This document shows positions 41,741 to 51,404 of a stretch of 64,000 nucleotides of DNA, one piece after another. The translations under genes and the position numbers were made by a program. How positions within the stretch are numbered: the stretch's first letter is position 1; each line of letters opens with the position of its first letter. Source of the stretch: Polaromonas sp. (GTDB lineage: Bacteria > Pseudomonadota > Gammaproteobacteria > Burkholderiales > Burkholderiaceae_C); NCBI RefSeq assembly GCF_016185115.1, contig NZ_JACPOF010000024.1:104413-168412 (forward strand), in the 5' to 3' direction. Below the pieces are notes generated by a model. The model searched no databases, was not told the origin of the DNA, and worked only from the letters and a program-made list of their open reading frames with translations.

Positions 41741-42592
41741 ATGGCAAGCATTGTTGGCGGCTTCACCATGCCGCACGAACCCGGCGTGTTCTACATGCCG
41801 AAAGAAAAATGGAACGATGCGCAGAAACGCGTGCGTGCTGCCTATGACCACATAGGCACGCGCATTGGCGAGCTGGGCGCTACATCGGTGATCGTGATCG
41901 GTGCCGACCACTATGTGCTGTTCGGGCCGGGTTGCCTGCCGAGCTACCTGATCGGCATTGGCGACGTCAGCGGGCCGTATGAACGCTTTCCCGATATTTC
42001 GCAGGGCAATATTCCAAACAACACTGCCCTCGCGCTGCACATTGCGCAGTACGGGCGCACGCATGGTTTTGACTGGTCTGTCGCCAAGACCTTGCGGGTC
42101 GACCATTCCATAGGCGTGCCGGCGCGGCTTTGTGCACTGCCCAACGCCAGCGTCACGGGAGTCGTGCCGGTCTATCTTGCGAGCGGGGTCGAGCCTCTTC
42201 TGCCCATGCGGCGCGCCCATGAGCTGGGCAGGATGATTCGCTCGGCCGTCGAAGCCTGGCCCGAAGATGAGCGTGTGGTGGTCATAGGCTCTGGCGGCAT
42301 CAGCCACTGGGTAGGCCTGCCCGAGATGGGCAAGGTCAATGAAGTCTTTGACCGCTGGGTGCTCGACTGCGTGACCCGCGGTGACGCCGAAGCCATGCTG
42401 AAACTGAGCGACGCCGAAGTGTTTGAGCAGGGCGGCAACGGCGCCTGGGAAATCCGCAACTTTCTTTGCATGATGGGCGCGCTGGGCGACCAGCCCGGCC
42501 ATGTCATCGCTTATGAACACGGTCCGCAATGGGTGACCGGCCTGGGTTTTGCCGAAGTGGGCACCCGGGCCCATGAACCCGTCCCCGCCTGA
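41741..42592 (+). CDS. LigB-like catalytic subunit of a class III extradiol dioxygenase
   Basis: 283 aa. The iron ligands of LigB-type enzymes are recognisable: His12 (GGFTMPHEPG), His57 (GADHY), Glu237 (NGAWEIRN), and the acid/base His189 in GSGGISHW. The family block TLRVDHSIGVPARL is also present. It opens a catechol-type ring next to the two hydroxyls using O2 and Fe(II). With the LigA-like partner and the downstream C-C hydrolase it belongs to a meta-cleavage route of the carbazole or biphenyl kind rather than the protocatechuate 4,5-route, whose LigC dehydrogenase is absent. The ring substrate is unknown. Confidence 0.87.
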   Translation: MASIVGGFTMPHEPGVFYMPKEKWNDAQKRVRAAYDHIGTRIGELGATSVIVIGADHYVLFGPGCLPSYLIGIGDVSGPYERFPDISQGNIPNNTALALHIAQYGRTHGFDWSVAKTLRVDHSIGVPARLCALPNASVTGVVPVYLASGVEPLLPMRRAHELGRMIRSAVEAWPEDERVVVIGSGGISHWVGLPEMGKVNEVFDRWVLDCVTRGDAEAMLKLSDAEVFEQGGNGAWEIRNFLCMMGALGDQPGHVIAYEHGPQWVTGLGFAEVGTRAHEPVPA

Positions 42593-42611
42593 ACCCAACA
42601 GAAACCAAGCC

Positions 42612-43952
42612 ATGCCCACGACCATCCCCATCACCCCTGTTCGACTCAAGCCTGCACAGCACGCAACTATCACTGCCGACAGTCTGCGCAAGCTGGTTGA
42701 TTTTGAGAATGGCAGCATTGACCGCCGCCTGTACTGGGACGAAGAAATCTACCGCCTGGAGCTTGAACGCATCTTCGCCCGCACCTGGCTGTTTGTCGCC
42801 CACGAAAGCCAGGTTGCCAACTATGGCGACTTCCTGACCACCTTCATGGGTGAAGACGGCGTGATTGTTACGCGTGACCAGCAGGGCAAGGTTCGGGTCT
42901 TCCTCAACTCATGCACGCATCGTGGCAACAAGATCTGCATGGCCGAAGCGGGTAACAAAAGGCGCTTTACCTGCAATTACCACGGCTGGACATTCGACAG
43001 CGCCGGTTCCCTCGTCGGCCTGCCGCAGGAAGAACTCTACAAGAGCACCTGCAGGGACTTCGACAAGGCACAGCTCGGCATACGCAATGCGCGGGTTGAG
43101 AGCTACAAGGGCCTGGTGTTTGCCACCTTCAACGAAGAGGCCGAAAGTCTGGAGCAGTTTCTGGGCGACTACCGCTGGTACCTCGACATCCTGCTGGACA
43201 ACGACCCCGGTGGCACCGAGTTCCTGCCCGGAAACATCAAATCACGCATGCAGTGCAACTGGAAGTACCCGTCGGAGAATTTCGCGGGGGACTCCTACCA
43301 CGCCGCATGGACGCACAACTCCGGCGCGGTCGCACTGTTTGGCCGCGGTGTCGACAACAAATACGACCAGTCCAAGGTCTACCAGGCCAACGTCAACGGC
43401 CACGGCTGGCAGTTCGGCCTGGACTTTATCGGCAACGCCATGGTGCTGGGCGAGCAGGACATCCTCGACTACCTGAAAGAAAACGAGGCGAAGTTTGCGG
43501 CGCGCCTGGGCAAGCTGCGCTCACGCATGATCGGCTCCATCAGCTCCGCCAACCTGTTTCCGCACACGTCCTTCCTGCCCGGGCAAAACACCTTCCGCAC
43601 CTGGCACCCCAAGGGCCCGTCGCAGATAGAGCTGCACACCTGGGTGCTGGTCAACAAGTCAGCGCCCGAAGCGCTGAAGGACATGTACATGAAGGGCGTG
43701 ATGCGAAGCTTCTCGCCCTCGGGCGTGCTGGAGATGGACGATGGCGACAACTGGGAGAACGCCACGGCCACCAATCTCGGCGTGGTCACGCGCCAGCAGA
43801 AACTGCATTACGGGCTGGGCATGGACAGCAAGGTCGAGCACGACGAACTCAAGGGCAATGTGCACATTCGCAAGTACAACGATTCCAACCAGCTGGCCTT
43901 CTACGGCAAGTGGCTGGAGCTGATGTGCGATGAAGGGGCAGGTGCATCATGA
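42612..43952 (+). CDS. Aromatic-ring-hydroxylating dioxygenase, alpha (oxygenase) subunit
   Basis: Start at ATG 42612 (MPTTIPITPVRLKPAQ), 446 aa, the length of NDO/BphA alpha subunits. Rieske [2Fe-2S] ligands are C101, H103, C121, H124 (CTHRG ... CNYHGWTF). The mononuclear iron site ENFAGDSYHAAWTH gives H230 and H235 with the bridging D227, closely matching naphthalene dioxygenase; a late MDDGDNWENAT supplies the Asp ligand. The enzyme adds O2 to an aromatic ring, giving a cis-dihydrodiol, and needs a ferredoxin and reductase that are not encoded here. Its stop overlaps the beta-subunit start (ATGA). Confidence 0.9.
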   Translation: MPTTIPITPVRLKPAQHATITADSLRKLVDFENGSIDRRLYWDEEIYRLELERIFARTWLFVAHESQVANYGDFLTTFMGEDGVIVTRDQQGKVRVFLNSCTHRGNKICMAEAGNKRRFTCNYHGWTFDSAGSLVGLPQEELYKSTCRDFDKAQLGIRNARVESYKGLVFATFNEEAESLEQFLGDYRWYLDILLDNDPGGTEFLPGNIKSRMQCNWKYPSENFAGDSYHAAWTHNSGAVALFGRGVDNKYDQSKVYQANVNGHGWQFGLDFIGNAMVLGEQDILDYLKENEAKFAARLGKLRSRMIGSISSANLFPHTSFLPGQNTFRTWHPKGPSQIELHTWVLVNKSAPEALKDMYMKGVMRSFSPSGVLEMDDGDNWENATATNLGVVTRQQKLHYGLGMDSKVEHDELKGNVHIRKYNDSNQLAFYGKWLELMCDEGAGAS

Positions 43953-44521
43953 AGTTTGTGATGGGCGAGACGCCCGTACTCAAAAAACCATTAGTGCCGC
44001 CGCATTACCCGCTGGCGCCCATGGAACTGGTGTTTGAAATCAGCCAGTTCCTCTACCGCGAGGCGCGCATTCTTGACGAAGAGCGCTATGAAGAGTGGCT
44101 GGGCATGATGACTGATGACATCCATTACTGGATGCCGGGCATACAGGCCAGGCACCGCAAGGACAAGACCCCGCGCCTGGACCCCAAACGCATGGCATTT
44201 TTTGATGACGACATGCTCAACATGCGCAGGCGCGTGACGCGCTTCATGGACCCGACGGCCTGGGCTGAAGACCCACCCACACGTGCGGTCCATGTGATCT
44301 CCAACATCGAAGTCGAGCTGACTGACAAACCAGATGAGTTCAGGGTGTATTCAACCTTTATCAATTGCCGTGGCCGTGGTGAGGCTGAAGAGTTCTGGCT
44401 GACCGGGCGGCGCACGGACATACTGCGGCGCGGGAATGATGGTGTGCTGCGCATTGCCTCACGCGAGATCGTCACCACACAAACCGTACTGCTGGCGAAG
44501 AACCTCAATGTCTTTCTTTAA
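43949..44521 (+). CDS. Aromatic-ring-hydroxylating dioxygenase, beta subunit
   Basis: 190-aa NTF2-like fold protein: PLAPMELVFEISQFLYREARILDEERYEEWLGMMTDDIHYWMPG, RKDKTPRLDPKRMAFFDDDMLNMRRRVTRFMDPTAWAEDPPTRAVHVISNIEVE, and a C-terminal GRRTDILRRGNDGVLRIASREIVTTQTVLLAKNLNVFL, standard for small subunits of biphenyl/naphthalene-type dioxygenases. It builds the alpha3beta3 oxygenase with the preceding product, to which it is translationally coupled. Confidence 0.9.
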   Translation: MKFVMGETPVLKKPLVPPHYPLAPMELVFEISQFLYREARILDEERYEEWLGMMTDDIHYWMPGIQARHRKDKTPRLDPKRMAFFDDDMLNMRRRVTRFMDPTAWAEDPPTRAVHVISNIEVELTDKPDEFRVYSTFINCRGRGEAEEFWLTGRRTDILRRGNDGVLRIASREIVTTQTVLLAKNLNVFL

Positions 44522-44533
44522 ACGGGTGCAGTC

Positions 44534-45331
44534 ATGAGCGGCTGGCTTGAAGGGCAGGTGGCCTTTGTCACAGGCGCGGCCGACGGCATAGGCCGCGCGG
44601 TGGTCGAGCGTTACTTAAAGGAAGGTGCGGCGGGCGTTGTCGCACTGGACCGCGATGCGGATGGGCTTCAAACACTGGCGGCCATTTATGGCGATCGCAT
44701 CGCCACCGTGACAGGCGATGTACGTCAATATGGGAGCCATGAAGAAGCAGTAAAACTGGCACTGTCACGTTTCGGAAGACTCGACACCGTGGTGGGCAAC
44801 GCCGGTGTGTTCGATTTCCGGCGTCCGCTGCGCAGCTACACCGGCGAGTCCATGGCCGCCACCATGGACGAGCTCTTCGCCATCAACCTGCGCGGTTACC
44901 TCTACGCAGCGATGGCCGGGCGCGAGGCGCTCATCGCCAGCCGGGGCAGCATCATCTTCACGGCCTCCGTCGCCAGCTTCAATTCTGGCGGCGGCGGCAT
45001 TCTCTACACCATGGGCAAACATGCGGTGGTCGGCATGATCAAGCAACTGGCGCTCGAACTCGCACCCGACATCCGCGTGAACGGCGTGGGGCCCGGCGGC
45101 ACGCTGACGGGCCTGAGCGGCACCGATGCGCTGGGTCAGACGGGGCGCAGCATCAATGCAAACCCGCAGGCGTTTAACGAAAAGATGGCTGCAGCGGTAC
45201 CGCTCGGGTTTGCGCAGCAGCCGGAAGACCACACCGGCCTGTATGTGCTGCTGGCCAGCAGCGCCAACGCCCGCGCCGTGACGGGCGAAATTTTCATGAG
45301 CGACGGCGGCACCGGTTCGCGCTCTGTCTGA
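44534..45331 (+). CDS. cis-Dihydrodiol dehydrogenase-like SDR (BphB/HcaB type)
   Basis: 265-aa NAD-dependent SDR: cofactor motif FVTGAADGIGRAVVERYLKEG, acidic ALDRD at the end of beta 2 favouring NAD, VVGNAGVFDF, catalytic Ser in IIFTASVASF, Y-x-x-x-K as YTMGK and the long VGPGGTLTGLSG loop typical of the BphB branch. It should oxidise the cis-dihydrodiol formed by the ring dioxygenase to a catechol, the substrate of the LigAB-type enzyme. It lies 12 nt after the beta-subunit gene. Confidence 0.87.
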   Translation: MSGWLEGQVAFVTGAADGIGRAVVERYLKEGAAGVVALDRDADGLQTLAAIYGDRIATVTGDVRQYGSHEEAVKLALSRFGRLDTVVGNAGVFDFRRPLRSYTGESMAATMDELFAINLRGYLYAAMAGREALIASRGSIIFTASVASFNSGGGGILYTMGKHAVVGMIKQLALELAPDIRVNGVGPGGTLTGLSGTDALGQTGRSINANPQAFNEKMAAAVPLGFAQQPEDHTGLYVLLASSANARAVTGEIFMSDGGTGSRSV

Positions 45332-45350
45332 AACCATCTGCGGAGTCTGC

Positions 45351-46202
45351 ATGACGACAAACATCAATCACCCTGCCATCGGCAAAACCATCGTCGCCGC
45401 TGGCGTACGCACCAACTACCACGAGGTCGGCCAGGGCCATCCCATGATCCTGCTGCACGGCTCAGGCGCGGGTGTCACGGGCTGGGAAAACTGGCACGGC
45501 GTGATGGACGACTTTGCCAGACACTTTCGTGTGCTGGTGCCGGACATCATCGGCTTCGGTTTCACCGAGCGGCCAGAGGGTACAAAGTACAGCATCAAGC
45601 TCTGGGTGCAGCACCTGCTGGGCTTTATGGATGCGCTGAACATTGAAAGAGCTGTACTGGTCGGCAATTCCTTTGGCGGTGCACTCTCGCTTGCTCTGGC
45701 GATACGCAATGCGCACCGGGTGGACCGCATGGTGCTCATGGGCACGCCTGCGGGAAGCTTCACGCAACGATCTGCCATGGCGCGATCCTGGTATTACGAG
45801 CCCTCGCTCGAAAACATGGCCGAGCTGCTGCGCAGCTTTCCCCACGACCCGTCCTTCGTCACGGACGAGATGGTGCGCCTGCGCCATGAGACGACGCAGC
45901 TTGCCGGTGGCATGGAGGCCTACCGCAAGTTATTCCCCGAGCCCGCACCGGGCGGCCAGACACGGGAGGTCAAGGGCATTCCTGAAGAAGACCTGCGCAC
46001 CATCCAGACGCCCATACTCGCCCTGCACGGCAGGCACGACGAACGTGTGCCACTGGAGTGCGGCATACGCATCGCGCACGCCTGCCCGAACGCCGACCTG
46101 CACGTCTTTGCCAACTGCGGCCACTGGGTGCAGATTGAACGCCGCAAGGAATTCATTGAACAGACCCTCAGTTTCACACAAGGCCTGCACGCCCATGTTT
46201 GA
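45351..46202 (+). CDS. Meta-cleavage product C-C hydrolase (BphD/MhpC/CarC-like)
   Basis: 283-aa alpha/beta-hydrolase. The N-terminal [25 protein letters not shown] with its GSGAG oxyanion loop is diagnostic of MCP hydrolases. The nucleophile is in [11 protein letters not shown], the Asp in [14 protein letters not shown] and the His in [16 protein letters not shown]. It cleaves a 2-hydroxy-6-oxo-dienoate to a 2-hydroxypentadienoate and an acid. The acid side product depends on the unknown ring substrate: benzoate, succinate and anthranilate are the known cases. It overlaps the hydratase gene by 8 nt. Confidence 0.87.
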   Translation: MTTNINHPAIGKTIVAAGVRTNYHEVGQGHPMILLHGSGAGVTGWENWHGVMDDFARHFRVLVPDIIGFGFTERPEGTKYSIKLWVQHLLGFMDALNIERAVLVGNSFGGALSLALAIRNAHRVDRMVLMGTPAGSFTQRSAMARSWYYEPSLENMAELLRSFPHDPSFVTDEMVRLRHETTQLAGGMEAYRKLFPEPAPGGQTREVKGIPEEDLRTIQTPILALHGRHDERVPLECGIRIAHACPNADLHVFANCGHWVQIERRKEFIEQTLSFTQGLHAHV

Positions 46203-46998
46203 CCAGCAACGCATTGATCGGCTTGCCGACGAGCTGCACCAGTCAGAAAAGACGCGGGTCCAGGTCGAACACTTCTCCAAACGCTTTCCGGAGATGACGA
46301 TTGAAGATGGTTATGCCGTCTCCCGCGCCTGGGTGAAGATGAAGCTGGACCAAGGCCGCACCGTGCGCGGCCACAAGATAGGCCTGACCTCACGCGCCAT
46401 GCAGCTGTCGAGCAACATCACCGAGCCCGACTACGGCACGCTGCTGGACGACATGTTCTTTGCCGAGGGCAGCGATATTCCCATGAACCGTTTCATCGCG
46501 CCGCGGGTGGAGGTCGAACTGGCCTTTGTGCTGGGTAAACGGCTTGAAGGCCCGAATGTCACCATCGTCGACGTGCTGAAAGCGACCGACTACGTGGTGC
46601 CTGCCATCGAGATCATCGACGCCCGCATTGAGCAGTTTGACCGCCACACCAAAGCCATGCGCAAGGTTTTCGACACCATCTCGGACAACGCGGCCAACGC
46701 CGGCATCATCACCGGCGGCAGGCCGGTCAAACCCGACGCGGTCGACCTGCGCTGGGTCAGCGCCCTGCTCTACAAAAACGGCGTGATTGAAGAATCGGGC
46801 GTAGCGGCTGCCGTGCTCAACCACCCGGCGAACGGCGTGGCCTGGCTGGCCAACAAACTGGCCGCATGGGGTGAATGCCTGGAGGCAGGCGAAACGGTGC
46901 TGGGCGGATCGTTCACGCGGCCCACGCCTGCCGTGGCTGGCGACACCTTTCATGCCGACTACGGACCGCTGGGCGCGATCGCCTTCCGTTTCGTCTAA
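46195..46998 (+). CDS. 2-Hydroxypentadienoate / 2-oxohept-4-enedioate hydratase family (MhpD/HpcG)
   Basis: Start at ATG 46195 ([21 protein letters not shown]), 267 aa; the track ORF carries a spurious N-terminus from another frame of the hydrolase gene. Signature parts: [31 protein letters not shown], the metal-binding [15 protein letters not shown] and [11 protein letters not shown], and [27 protein letters not shown]. Retention of EPDYG and [12 protein letters not shown] is close to HpcG-type hydratases. It adds water to the dienoate from the hydrolase to give a 4-hydroxy-2-oxo acid for the aldolase. Confidence 0.87.
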   Translation: MFDQQRIDRLADELHQSEKTRVQVEHFSKRFPEMTIEDGYAVSRAWVKMKLDQGRTVRGHKIGLTSRAMQLSSNITEPDYGTLLDDMFFAEGSDIPMNRFIAPRVEVELAFVLGKRLEGPNVTIVDVLKATDYVVPAIEIIDARIEQFDRHTKAMRKVFDTISDNAANAGIITGGRPVKPDAVDLRWVSALLYKNGVIEESGVAAAVLNHPANGVAWLANKLAAWGECLEAGETVLGGSFTRPTPAVAGDTFHADYGPLGAIAFRFV

Positions 46999-47025
46999 CG
47001 TCATCGCCCTTGGCAAAATGAGCCC

Positions 47026-47850
47026 ATGAAAACACCCACAAACTTCTTCAAACAGGCGCTGCTGCAAAAGCGCCCGCAAATCGGGCTCTGGCTGGGCACC
47101 GGTGAGCCCTACATCGCCGAGATCCTGGCGGGTGTCGGTTTCGACTGGCTGCTGATTGACGGCGAGCATGCGCCGAACGACCTGCACTCCATCCTTGGCC
47201 AGTTGCAGGGCATTGCCAGCTCAGTCGGTGCCTTTCCGGTGACGCCTGCGGTATCCAACGCCGTCGTGCGCATTCCGCACGGCGACACGGCCCTCATCAA
47301 GCAGTGCCTGGATATAGGCGCCCAGACCATCCTCATCCCCATGGTCAACACGGCGGCACAGGCGGCGGAGATGGCGCTGGCCATGCGTTATCCACCGGTG
47401 GGCATACGCGGCATGGGCGGCTCGATGGCGAGGGCGGCGCGCTGGTCGAGGTACCCGAACTACCTGCACGAGGCGAACGATGAGGTTTGCCTGCTGGTGC
47501 AGGTCGAGACCATGGAAGCCATGGCCAACATCGACGCGATTGCCGCCACACCCGGCGTGGATGGTGTTTTCATCGGCCCGGCCGACCTTGCTGCGTCGAT
47601 GGGCCACCCTGGCAACGCCGGCCATCCCGACGTGCAGGCGCAGATCGAATACGGCATGAAGCGCATTCTTGCCGCCGGCAAGGCACCTGGCATTCTGTCG
47701 GTCACCGAAGCACAGGCGCGCAAGTGGCTGGACGCAGGCGCTGTGTTTGTGGCGGTCGGTGTGGACATTCCGCTGCTGAACGCGGCCGCGGGCGCATTGC
47801 TGGCGAAATTCAAAGGTGCCGAAGGGAAGGCACCCGGTAGCGGCTACTGA
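47026..47850 (+). CDS. HpcH/HpaI-family 4-hydroxy-2-oxo acid aldolase
   Basis: 274-aa class II pyruvate aldolase. [33 protein letters not shown] carries the catalytic His/Glu region, [29 protein letters not shown] follows, the metal Glu is in [11 protein letters not shown] and the Asp in [12 protein letters not shown]. It splits 4-hydroxy-2-oxo acids into pyruvate and an aldehyde. Here it takes the place of the MhpE/BphI aldolase, and there is no partner acetaldehyde dehydrogenase, so the aldehyde must be handled elsewhere. Last gene of the meta-cleavage cluster; repeat copy C starts 36 nt after its stop. Confidence 0.88.
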   Translation: MKTPTNFFKQALLQKRPQIGLWLGTGEPYIAEILAGVGFDWLLIDGEHAPNDLHSILGQLQGIASSVGAFPVTPAVSNAVVRIPHGDTALIKQCLDIGAQTILIPMVNTAAQAAEMALAMRYPPVGIRGMGGSMARAARWSRYPNYLHEANDEVCLLVQVETMEAMANIDAIAATPGVDGVFIGPADLAASMGHPGNAGHPDVQAQIEYGMKRILAAGKAPGILSVTEAQARKWLDAGAVFVAVGVDIPLLNAAAGALLAKFKGAEGKAPGSGY

Positions 47851-47886
47851 AATATCTGCGGCCTGAAAAACGCCACCAAGAGCTAA

Positions 47887-48053
47887 TTTTTAACGTACAC
47901 GTTAAATTTTTGCCGTGTACGTTAAAAACTGAGCCCTCGTAGGCTTGAAGCGGTCAAAAATCGTCCTGAAAGGCCCCAAAATAGCCCAAAAAAGGCATGT
48001 TTTAGGCCTCCAGACCAATAAATACGTGCGTGAGGAGCTATTAAAAACATAGC
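47887..48053. repeat. Composite intergenic repeat, copy C (inverted)
   Basis: On the minus strand the order is GCTAT-N7-ATAGC, CACGCACGTATTTATTGG, an AACATGCCTTTTTTGGGC stretch, then a palindrome with perfect 15-nt arms, TTTTTAACGTACACG and CGTGTACGTTAAAAA around 12 nt (47887-47928). Same parts and order as copies A and B. The palindrome again lies next to a gene 3' end (aldolase stop 47850). Confidence 0.78.
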
Positions 48054-48095
48054 AAAGGACTTCCCGACCTGCTGGGTCGCACAGTGCACGGGGCT

Positions 48096-48127
48096 GGCCA
48101 AGCGGGCGGCCAAGCGGGCGGTCAAGC
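48096..48127. repeat. Short tandem repeat upstream of the 2OG-Fe oxygenase gene
   Basis: GGCCAAGCGGGC occurs twice in tandem (48096-48107 and 48108-48119), followed by a partial third unit GGTCAAGC. It ends 11 nt before the next start codon and might affect ribosome access or vary by slippage. Confidence 0.5.
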
Positions 48128-48138
48128 AAAATAAGGCC

Positions 48139-48888
48139 ATGTTCAATATCGCCACCGTCCCCAAGCCCGCCGGACAAGGCCTGAGCCAGGACGGGCTCAG
48201 CCTCCTGACGCCGGGCGAATTGCTCAGCACCCTGCAACTTCCCACCCCAGCCTGGACGCAGGACTGGGCCGCGCTGGCACAGACCTGGAACAACCTGCCG
48301 CCGGATGCCCACCTGAAAGACGGCGGCCACTACCGCAAACGCCGCCACGCCTGTTATGTGCAGGACATGGCCACAGGCGCGCTGGTGCAGACGCCGCACC
48401 GCGCCCACTGGCAGCCGACCGACTACAACGCCCTGCACGGCGGCTTTGAGCGCTGGTTCGACCCGGTCGAACCCAGCGTGGCTGCAGCACCAGCATGGAC
48501 CCAACTCATCAGCGCCTTTGGCGGGTTGTTCGCAGGTGTTCAGGCTGTGCCAGAGTGGTACGTCGAAGCGCACCAGTTCCGCATCGACACGGTTGGCGGC
48601 GTGGGCCGGCCGACGCCTGAAGGCGCGCACCGCGACGGAGTGAATTTTGTCGTTGTGCTGCTGGTGTCGCGTCATGGCGTGAAGGGTGGCGAAACGCGGG
48701 TGTTTGATGCCAACGGCCCGCACGGCGTCCGTTTTTTGATGCAGGAACCCCTCACCGCCCTGCTGCTGGACGATGCCCGCGTGATCCACGAAACCACGCC
48801 CATCCTCCCTGCTGATGAAGGTTCACCCGACGGCTACCGCGACACGTTGGTGCTCACTTACCGCGCTGGCGGCTTTCAGGCACCCTGA
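48139..48888 (+). CDS. 2OG-Fe(II) dioxygenase (BsmA / amino-acid hydroxylase type)
   Basis: 249 aa resembling the 2OG-Fe_Oxy_2 family, which includes BsmA and free L-isoleucine 4-hydroxylase. The iron triad is seen as H-x-D in PEGAHRDGVNFV and the distal His in DDARVIHETTPI, with the 2-oxoglutarate Arg in GYRDTLVLTYRAGG. N-terminal HYRKRRHACYVQD and LHGGFERWFDPV blocks also fit. It probably hydroxylates a free amino acid or similar small molecule; the substrate is unknown. It lies alone between repeat copy C and the anthranilate operon promoter. Confidence 0.78.
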   Translation: MFNIATVPKPAGQGLSQDGLSLLTPGELLSTLQLPTPAWTQDWAALAQTWNNLPPDAHLKDGGHYRKRRHACYVQDMATGALVQTPHRAHWQPTDYNALHGGFERWFDPVEPSVAAAPAWTQLISAFGGLFAGVQAVPEWYVEAHQFRIDTVGGVGRPTPEGAHRDGVNFVVVLLVSRHGVKGGETRVFDANGPHGVRFLMQEPLTALLLDDARVIHETTPILPADEGSPDGYRDTLVLTYRAGGFQAP

Positions 48889-48963
48889 CCGCGGCGCTGC
48901 CGCCAGCAATCATCCGGACTATTCACCTTCCGGGGCCTTTTCAGGCTCCGGGCAAAAGTCCGC

Positions 48964-48992
48964 TTGACGAAAATACTTTAAACCTAAACAAT
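48964..48992 (+). promoter_or_regulatory. Candidate sigma-70 promoter of the anthranilate operon
   Basis: TTGACG (48964-48969), a 17-nt spacer and AACAAT (48987-48992) match 5 of 6 and 4 of 6 consensus bases. It sits in an AT-rich island about 45 nt before the monooxygenase/reductase start. The flanking CTAAA ... TTTAG may be part of an operator for the MarR protein encoded in the operon. A CCGG-rich hairpin (48930-48951) lies just upstream, at the end of the 2OG-oxygenase gene. Confidence 0.4.
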
Positions 48993-49035
48993 TAAGGCAG
49001 TATTCAATTTAGACAGAAACCAGAAAGCCACAAGC

Positions 49036-51372
49036 ATGCGCATCCTTTGTCTGGGCGGTGGTCCCGCAGGTCTGTATTTCGCCCTGCTCATGAAGCTGCA
49101 AAACCCGGCCAACATCGTCACGGTGGTCGAGCGCAACCGCCCTTTCGACACCTTCGGCTGGGGTGTGGTGCTGTCGGACCAGACGCTGGGCAACCTGCAG
49201 GTTGCCGACCCGGTGAGTGCAAAACTCATTGGCGACGCCTTCAACCACTGGGACGATGTCGAGGTGTTTTTCAAGGGCCGCAGCGTACGCTCTGGCGGCC
49301 ACGGTTTCTGCGGCATAGGCCGCAAGCGCCTGCTCAACATCCTGCAGGAGCGCTGCATTGAACTTGGCGTAGACCTGGTCTTTGAAACCGACGTGCAGGA
49401 CGACCAGGCCATTACAGCCCAATACGACGCCGACCTGGTGATCGCCAGCGACGGCCTCAACAGCCGCATCCGCAACCGCTATGCCGCCACCTTCAAGCCC
49501 GACGTCGAGTTGCGTGCCTGCCGCTTCGTCTGGCTGGGCACCCACAAGACTTTTGACGCCTTCACATTCGCCTTTGAGAAAACCGAACACGGCTGGTTTG
49601 CCGCGCACGCCTACAAGTTCGACGACAGGACCTCCACCTTCATCGTCGAGACACCCGAAGCAGTCTGGAAGGCCCATGGCCTGGACCAGATGAGCCAGGA
49701 AGAAGGCATCGCCTTCTGCGAACGCCTGTTCGCCAAATACCTGGACGGCAATGCGCTGATGAACAACGCGACGCACGTGCGCGGATCGGCGATCTGGATA
49801 CGCTTTCCGCGCGTGGTGTGCGAGCGCTGGGTGCACCATGAAACCGTTGCAGGCAAAAATGTGCCTATCGTGTTGATGGGCGATGCTGCGCACACCGCGC
49901 ACTTCTCGATTGGCAGCGGCACCAAGCTGGCGCTTGAAGACGCGATTGAACTGTCACGCTGCTTTGCCGATGGCACAGGTACCGATGAAGCGCTGCAGGC
50001 TTATGAAGCGGTGCGTTCGGTCGAGGTGCTGAAGATACAGAATGCCGCCCGCAACTCCACCGAATGGTTCGAGAACGTGGGCCGCTACAGCGGCATGGAT
50101 GCCGAGCAGTTCTTCTATTCACTGATGACACGCTCGCAGCGAATCAGCCACCAGAATTTGGGCGTGCGCGATGCGTCATGGCTGCAGGGTTATGAGCAGT
50201 GGCTGGCGAAGTCGAATGGCAAGCCGGCGCCACCGCCCATGCTTTTGCCCTTAAAGGTCAGGGACGTACAGCTCAAGAATCGCATTGTCGTTTCACCGAT
50301 GGCCACCTACAGCGCCATTGACGGTATCCCCCAGGACTTTCATCTGGTGCACCTGGGCGCGCGCGCACTCGGTGGTGCGGCCATGGTCTTCGTCGAGATG
50401 ACCTCGCCCAACCCCGAAGGCCGCATCACGCCGGGCTGCCCTGGCCTGTGGAATGAAACACAGATGCTGGCTTTCAAACGCATCGTCACCTTTGTGCACG
50501 CGTCAGGCGAAGGCGCGAAGATCGCCCTGCAGATCGGGCACAGCGGACCGAAAGGCTCGACACAGGTGGGTTGGGAAGATTCCGACGAGCCGCTGCTGTC
50601 GGGCAACTGGCCGCTGATGGCTGCCAGTGGGGTAGCGTATGGCCCGACCAACCATATGCCCAAGGCCATGACGCGTGAGGACATGGACACGGTCAAGGCA
50701 CAGTTCGTGCAGTCCACGCGTTATGCCGCAGAAGCCGGTTTCGACTGGGTCGAACTGCACTGCGCACATGGCTACCTGCTGTCGAGCTTCATCACGCCTC
50801 TGACCAACCTGCGCACCGACGAGTATGGCGGCAGCCTTGAAAACCGTTGCCGCTATCCACTCGAAGTTTTTGAAGCCATGCGCGCCGTGTGGCCCGCACA
50901 CCTGCCCATGAGCGTGCGCATTTCGGCACACGACTGGGCGCCCGGCGGCAACACGGCAGACGACGCGGTCGCCATGGCCAAAATGTTCAAGCAGGCCGGG
51001 GCGGACTTTATCGACGTTTCCTCGGGCCAGACGACTCGTGACGCCAAACCGGTGTACGGCCGCATGTACCAGACGCCTTTTGCGGACCGCATACGTAACG
51101 AGGCCGGCATACAGACCATCGCCGTCGGTGCGATTTCGGAGGTCGACCACGTCAACAGCATCATCGCGGCAGGCCGTGCCGACCTGTGCGCCATCGCCAG
51201 GCCTCATCTCGCCGACCCGGCATGGACCTTGCACGAGGCCGCCAAACTGCAGAGCCGTCACGTGGCCTGGCCCAAACCCTACCTCAGCGGACGAGACCAG
51301 ATGTACCGCGAGATTGCAAAACAGCAGGAGCTTGCGGCATCAACCGCGCAGGTGCCCGCAGCCATCAAATAA
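49036..51372 (+). CDS. abmA: 2-Aminobenzoyl-CoA monooxygenase/reductase (bifunctional flavoenzyme)
   Basis: 778-aa fusion. Residues 1 to about 390 form a PHBH-type FAD monooxygenase: [16 protein letters not shown], then [17 protein letters not shown], then [25 protein letters not shown], as in salicylyl-CoA 5-hydroxylase. Residues about 400-770 form an old-yellow-enzyme FMN domain ([71 protein letters not shown]). This architecture is that of the Azoarcus evansii enzyme that hydroxylates and then reduces 2-aminobenzoyl-CoA, removing aromaticity. Downstream genes supply the matching CoA ligase and beta-oxidation-like steps. The symbol follows that system from memory. Confidence 0.9.
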   Translation: MRILCLGGGPAGLYFALLMKLQNPANIVTVVERNRPFDTFGWGVVLSDQTLGNLQVADPVSAKLIGDAFNHWDDVEVFFKGRSVRSGGHGFCGIGRKRLLNILQERCIELGVDLVFETDVQDDQAITAQYDADLVIASDGLNSRIRNRYAATFKPDVELRACRFVWLGTHKTFDAFTFAFEKTEHGWFAAHAYKFDDRTSTFIVETPEAVWKAHGLDQMSQEEGIAFCERLFAKYLDGNALMNNATHVRGSAIWIRFPRVVCERWVHHETVAGKNVPIVLMGDAAHTAHFSIGSGTKLALEDAIELSRCFADGTGTDEALQAYEAVRSVEVLKIQNAARNSTEWFENVGRYSGMDAEQFFYSLMTRSQRISHQNLGVRDASWLQGYEQWLAKSNGKPAPPPMLLPLKVRDVQLKNRIVVSPMATYSAIDGIPQDFHLVHLGARALGGAAMVFVEMTSPNPEGRITPGCPGLWNETQMLAFKRIVTFVHASGEGAKIALQIGHSGPKGSTQVGWEDSDEPLLSGNWPLMAASGVAYGPTNHMPKAMTREDMDTVKAQFVQSTRYAAEAGFDWVELHCAHGYLLSSFITPLTNLRTDEYGGSLENRCRYPLEVFEAMRAVWPAHLPMSVRISAHDWAPGGNTADDAVAMAKMFKQAGADFIDVSSGQTTRDAKPVYGRMYQTPFADRIRNEAGIQTIAVGAISEVDHVNSIIAAGRADLCAIARPHLADPAWTLHEAAKLQSRHVAWPKPYLSGRDQMYREIAKQQELAASTAQVPAAIK

Positions 51373-51404
51373 CACTCACAGATTCAGGCAACAAGGAGCA
51401 CACC

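Noticed and set aside
41466-42592. Protocatechuate 4,5-dioxygenase LigAB proper
   Set aside because: The surrounding genes are a C-C hydrolase and dienoate hydratase, not LigC/LigI/LigJ, so a different catechol substrate is expected.
45643-46194. N-terminal extension of the hydratase ORF (track 45643-46998)
   Set aside because: It is a different frame of the C-C hydrolase gene, Arg/Pro-rich and without family similarity; the hydratase begins at ATG 46195.
51186-51404. Extension of the MarR ORF into the monooxygenase/reductase gene
   Set aside because: A good AAGGAG site precedes ATG 51405, and the upstream part has shadow-frame composition.
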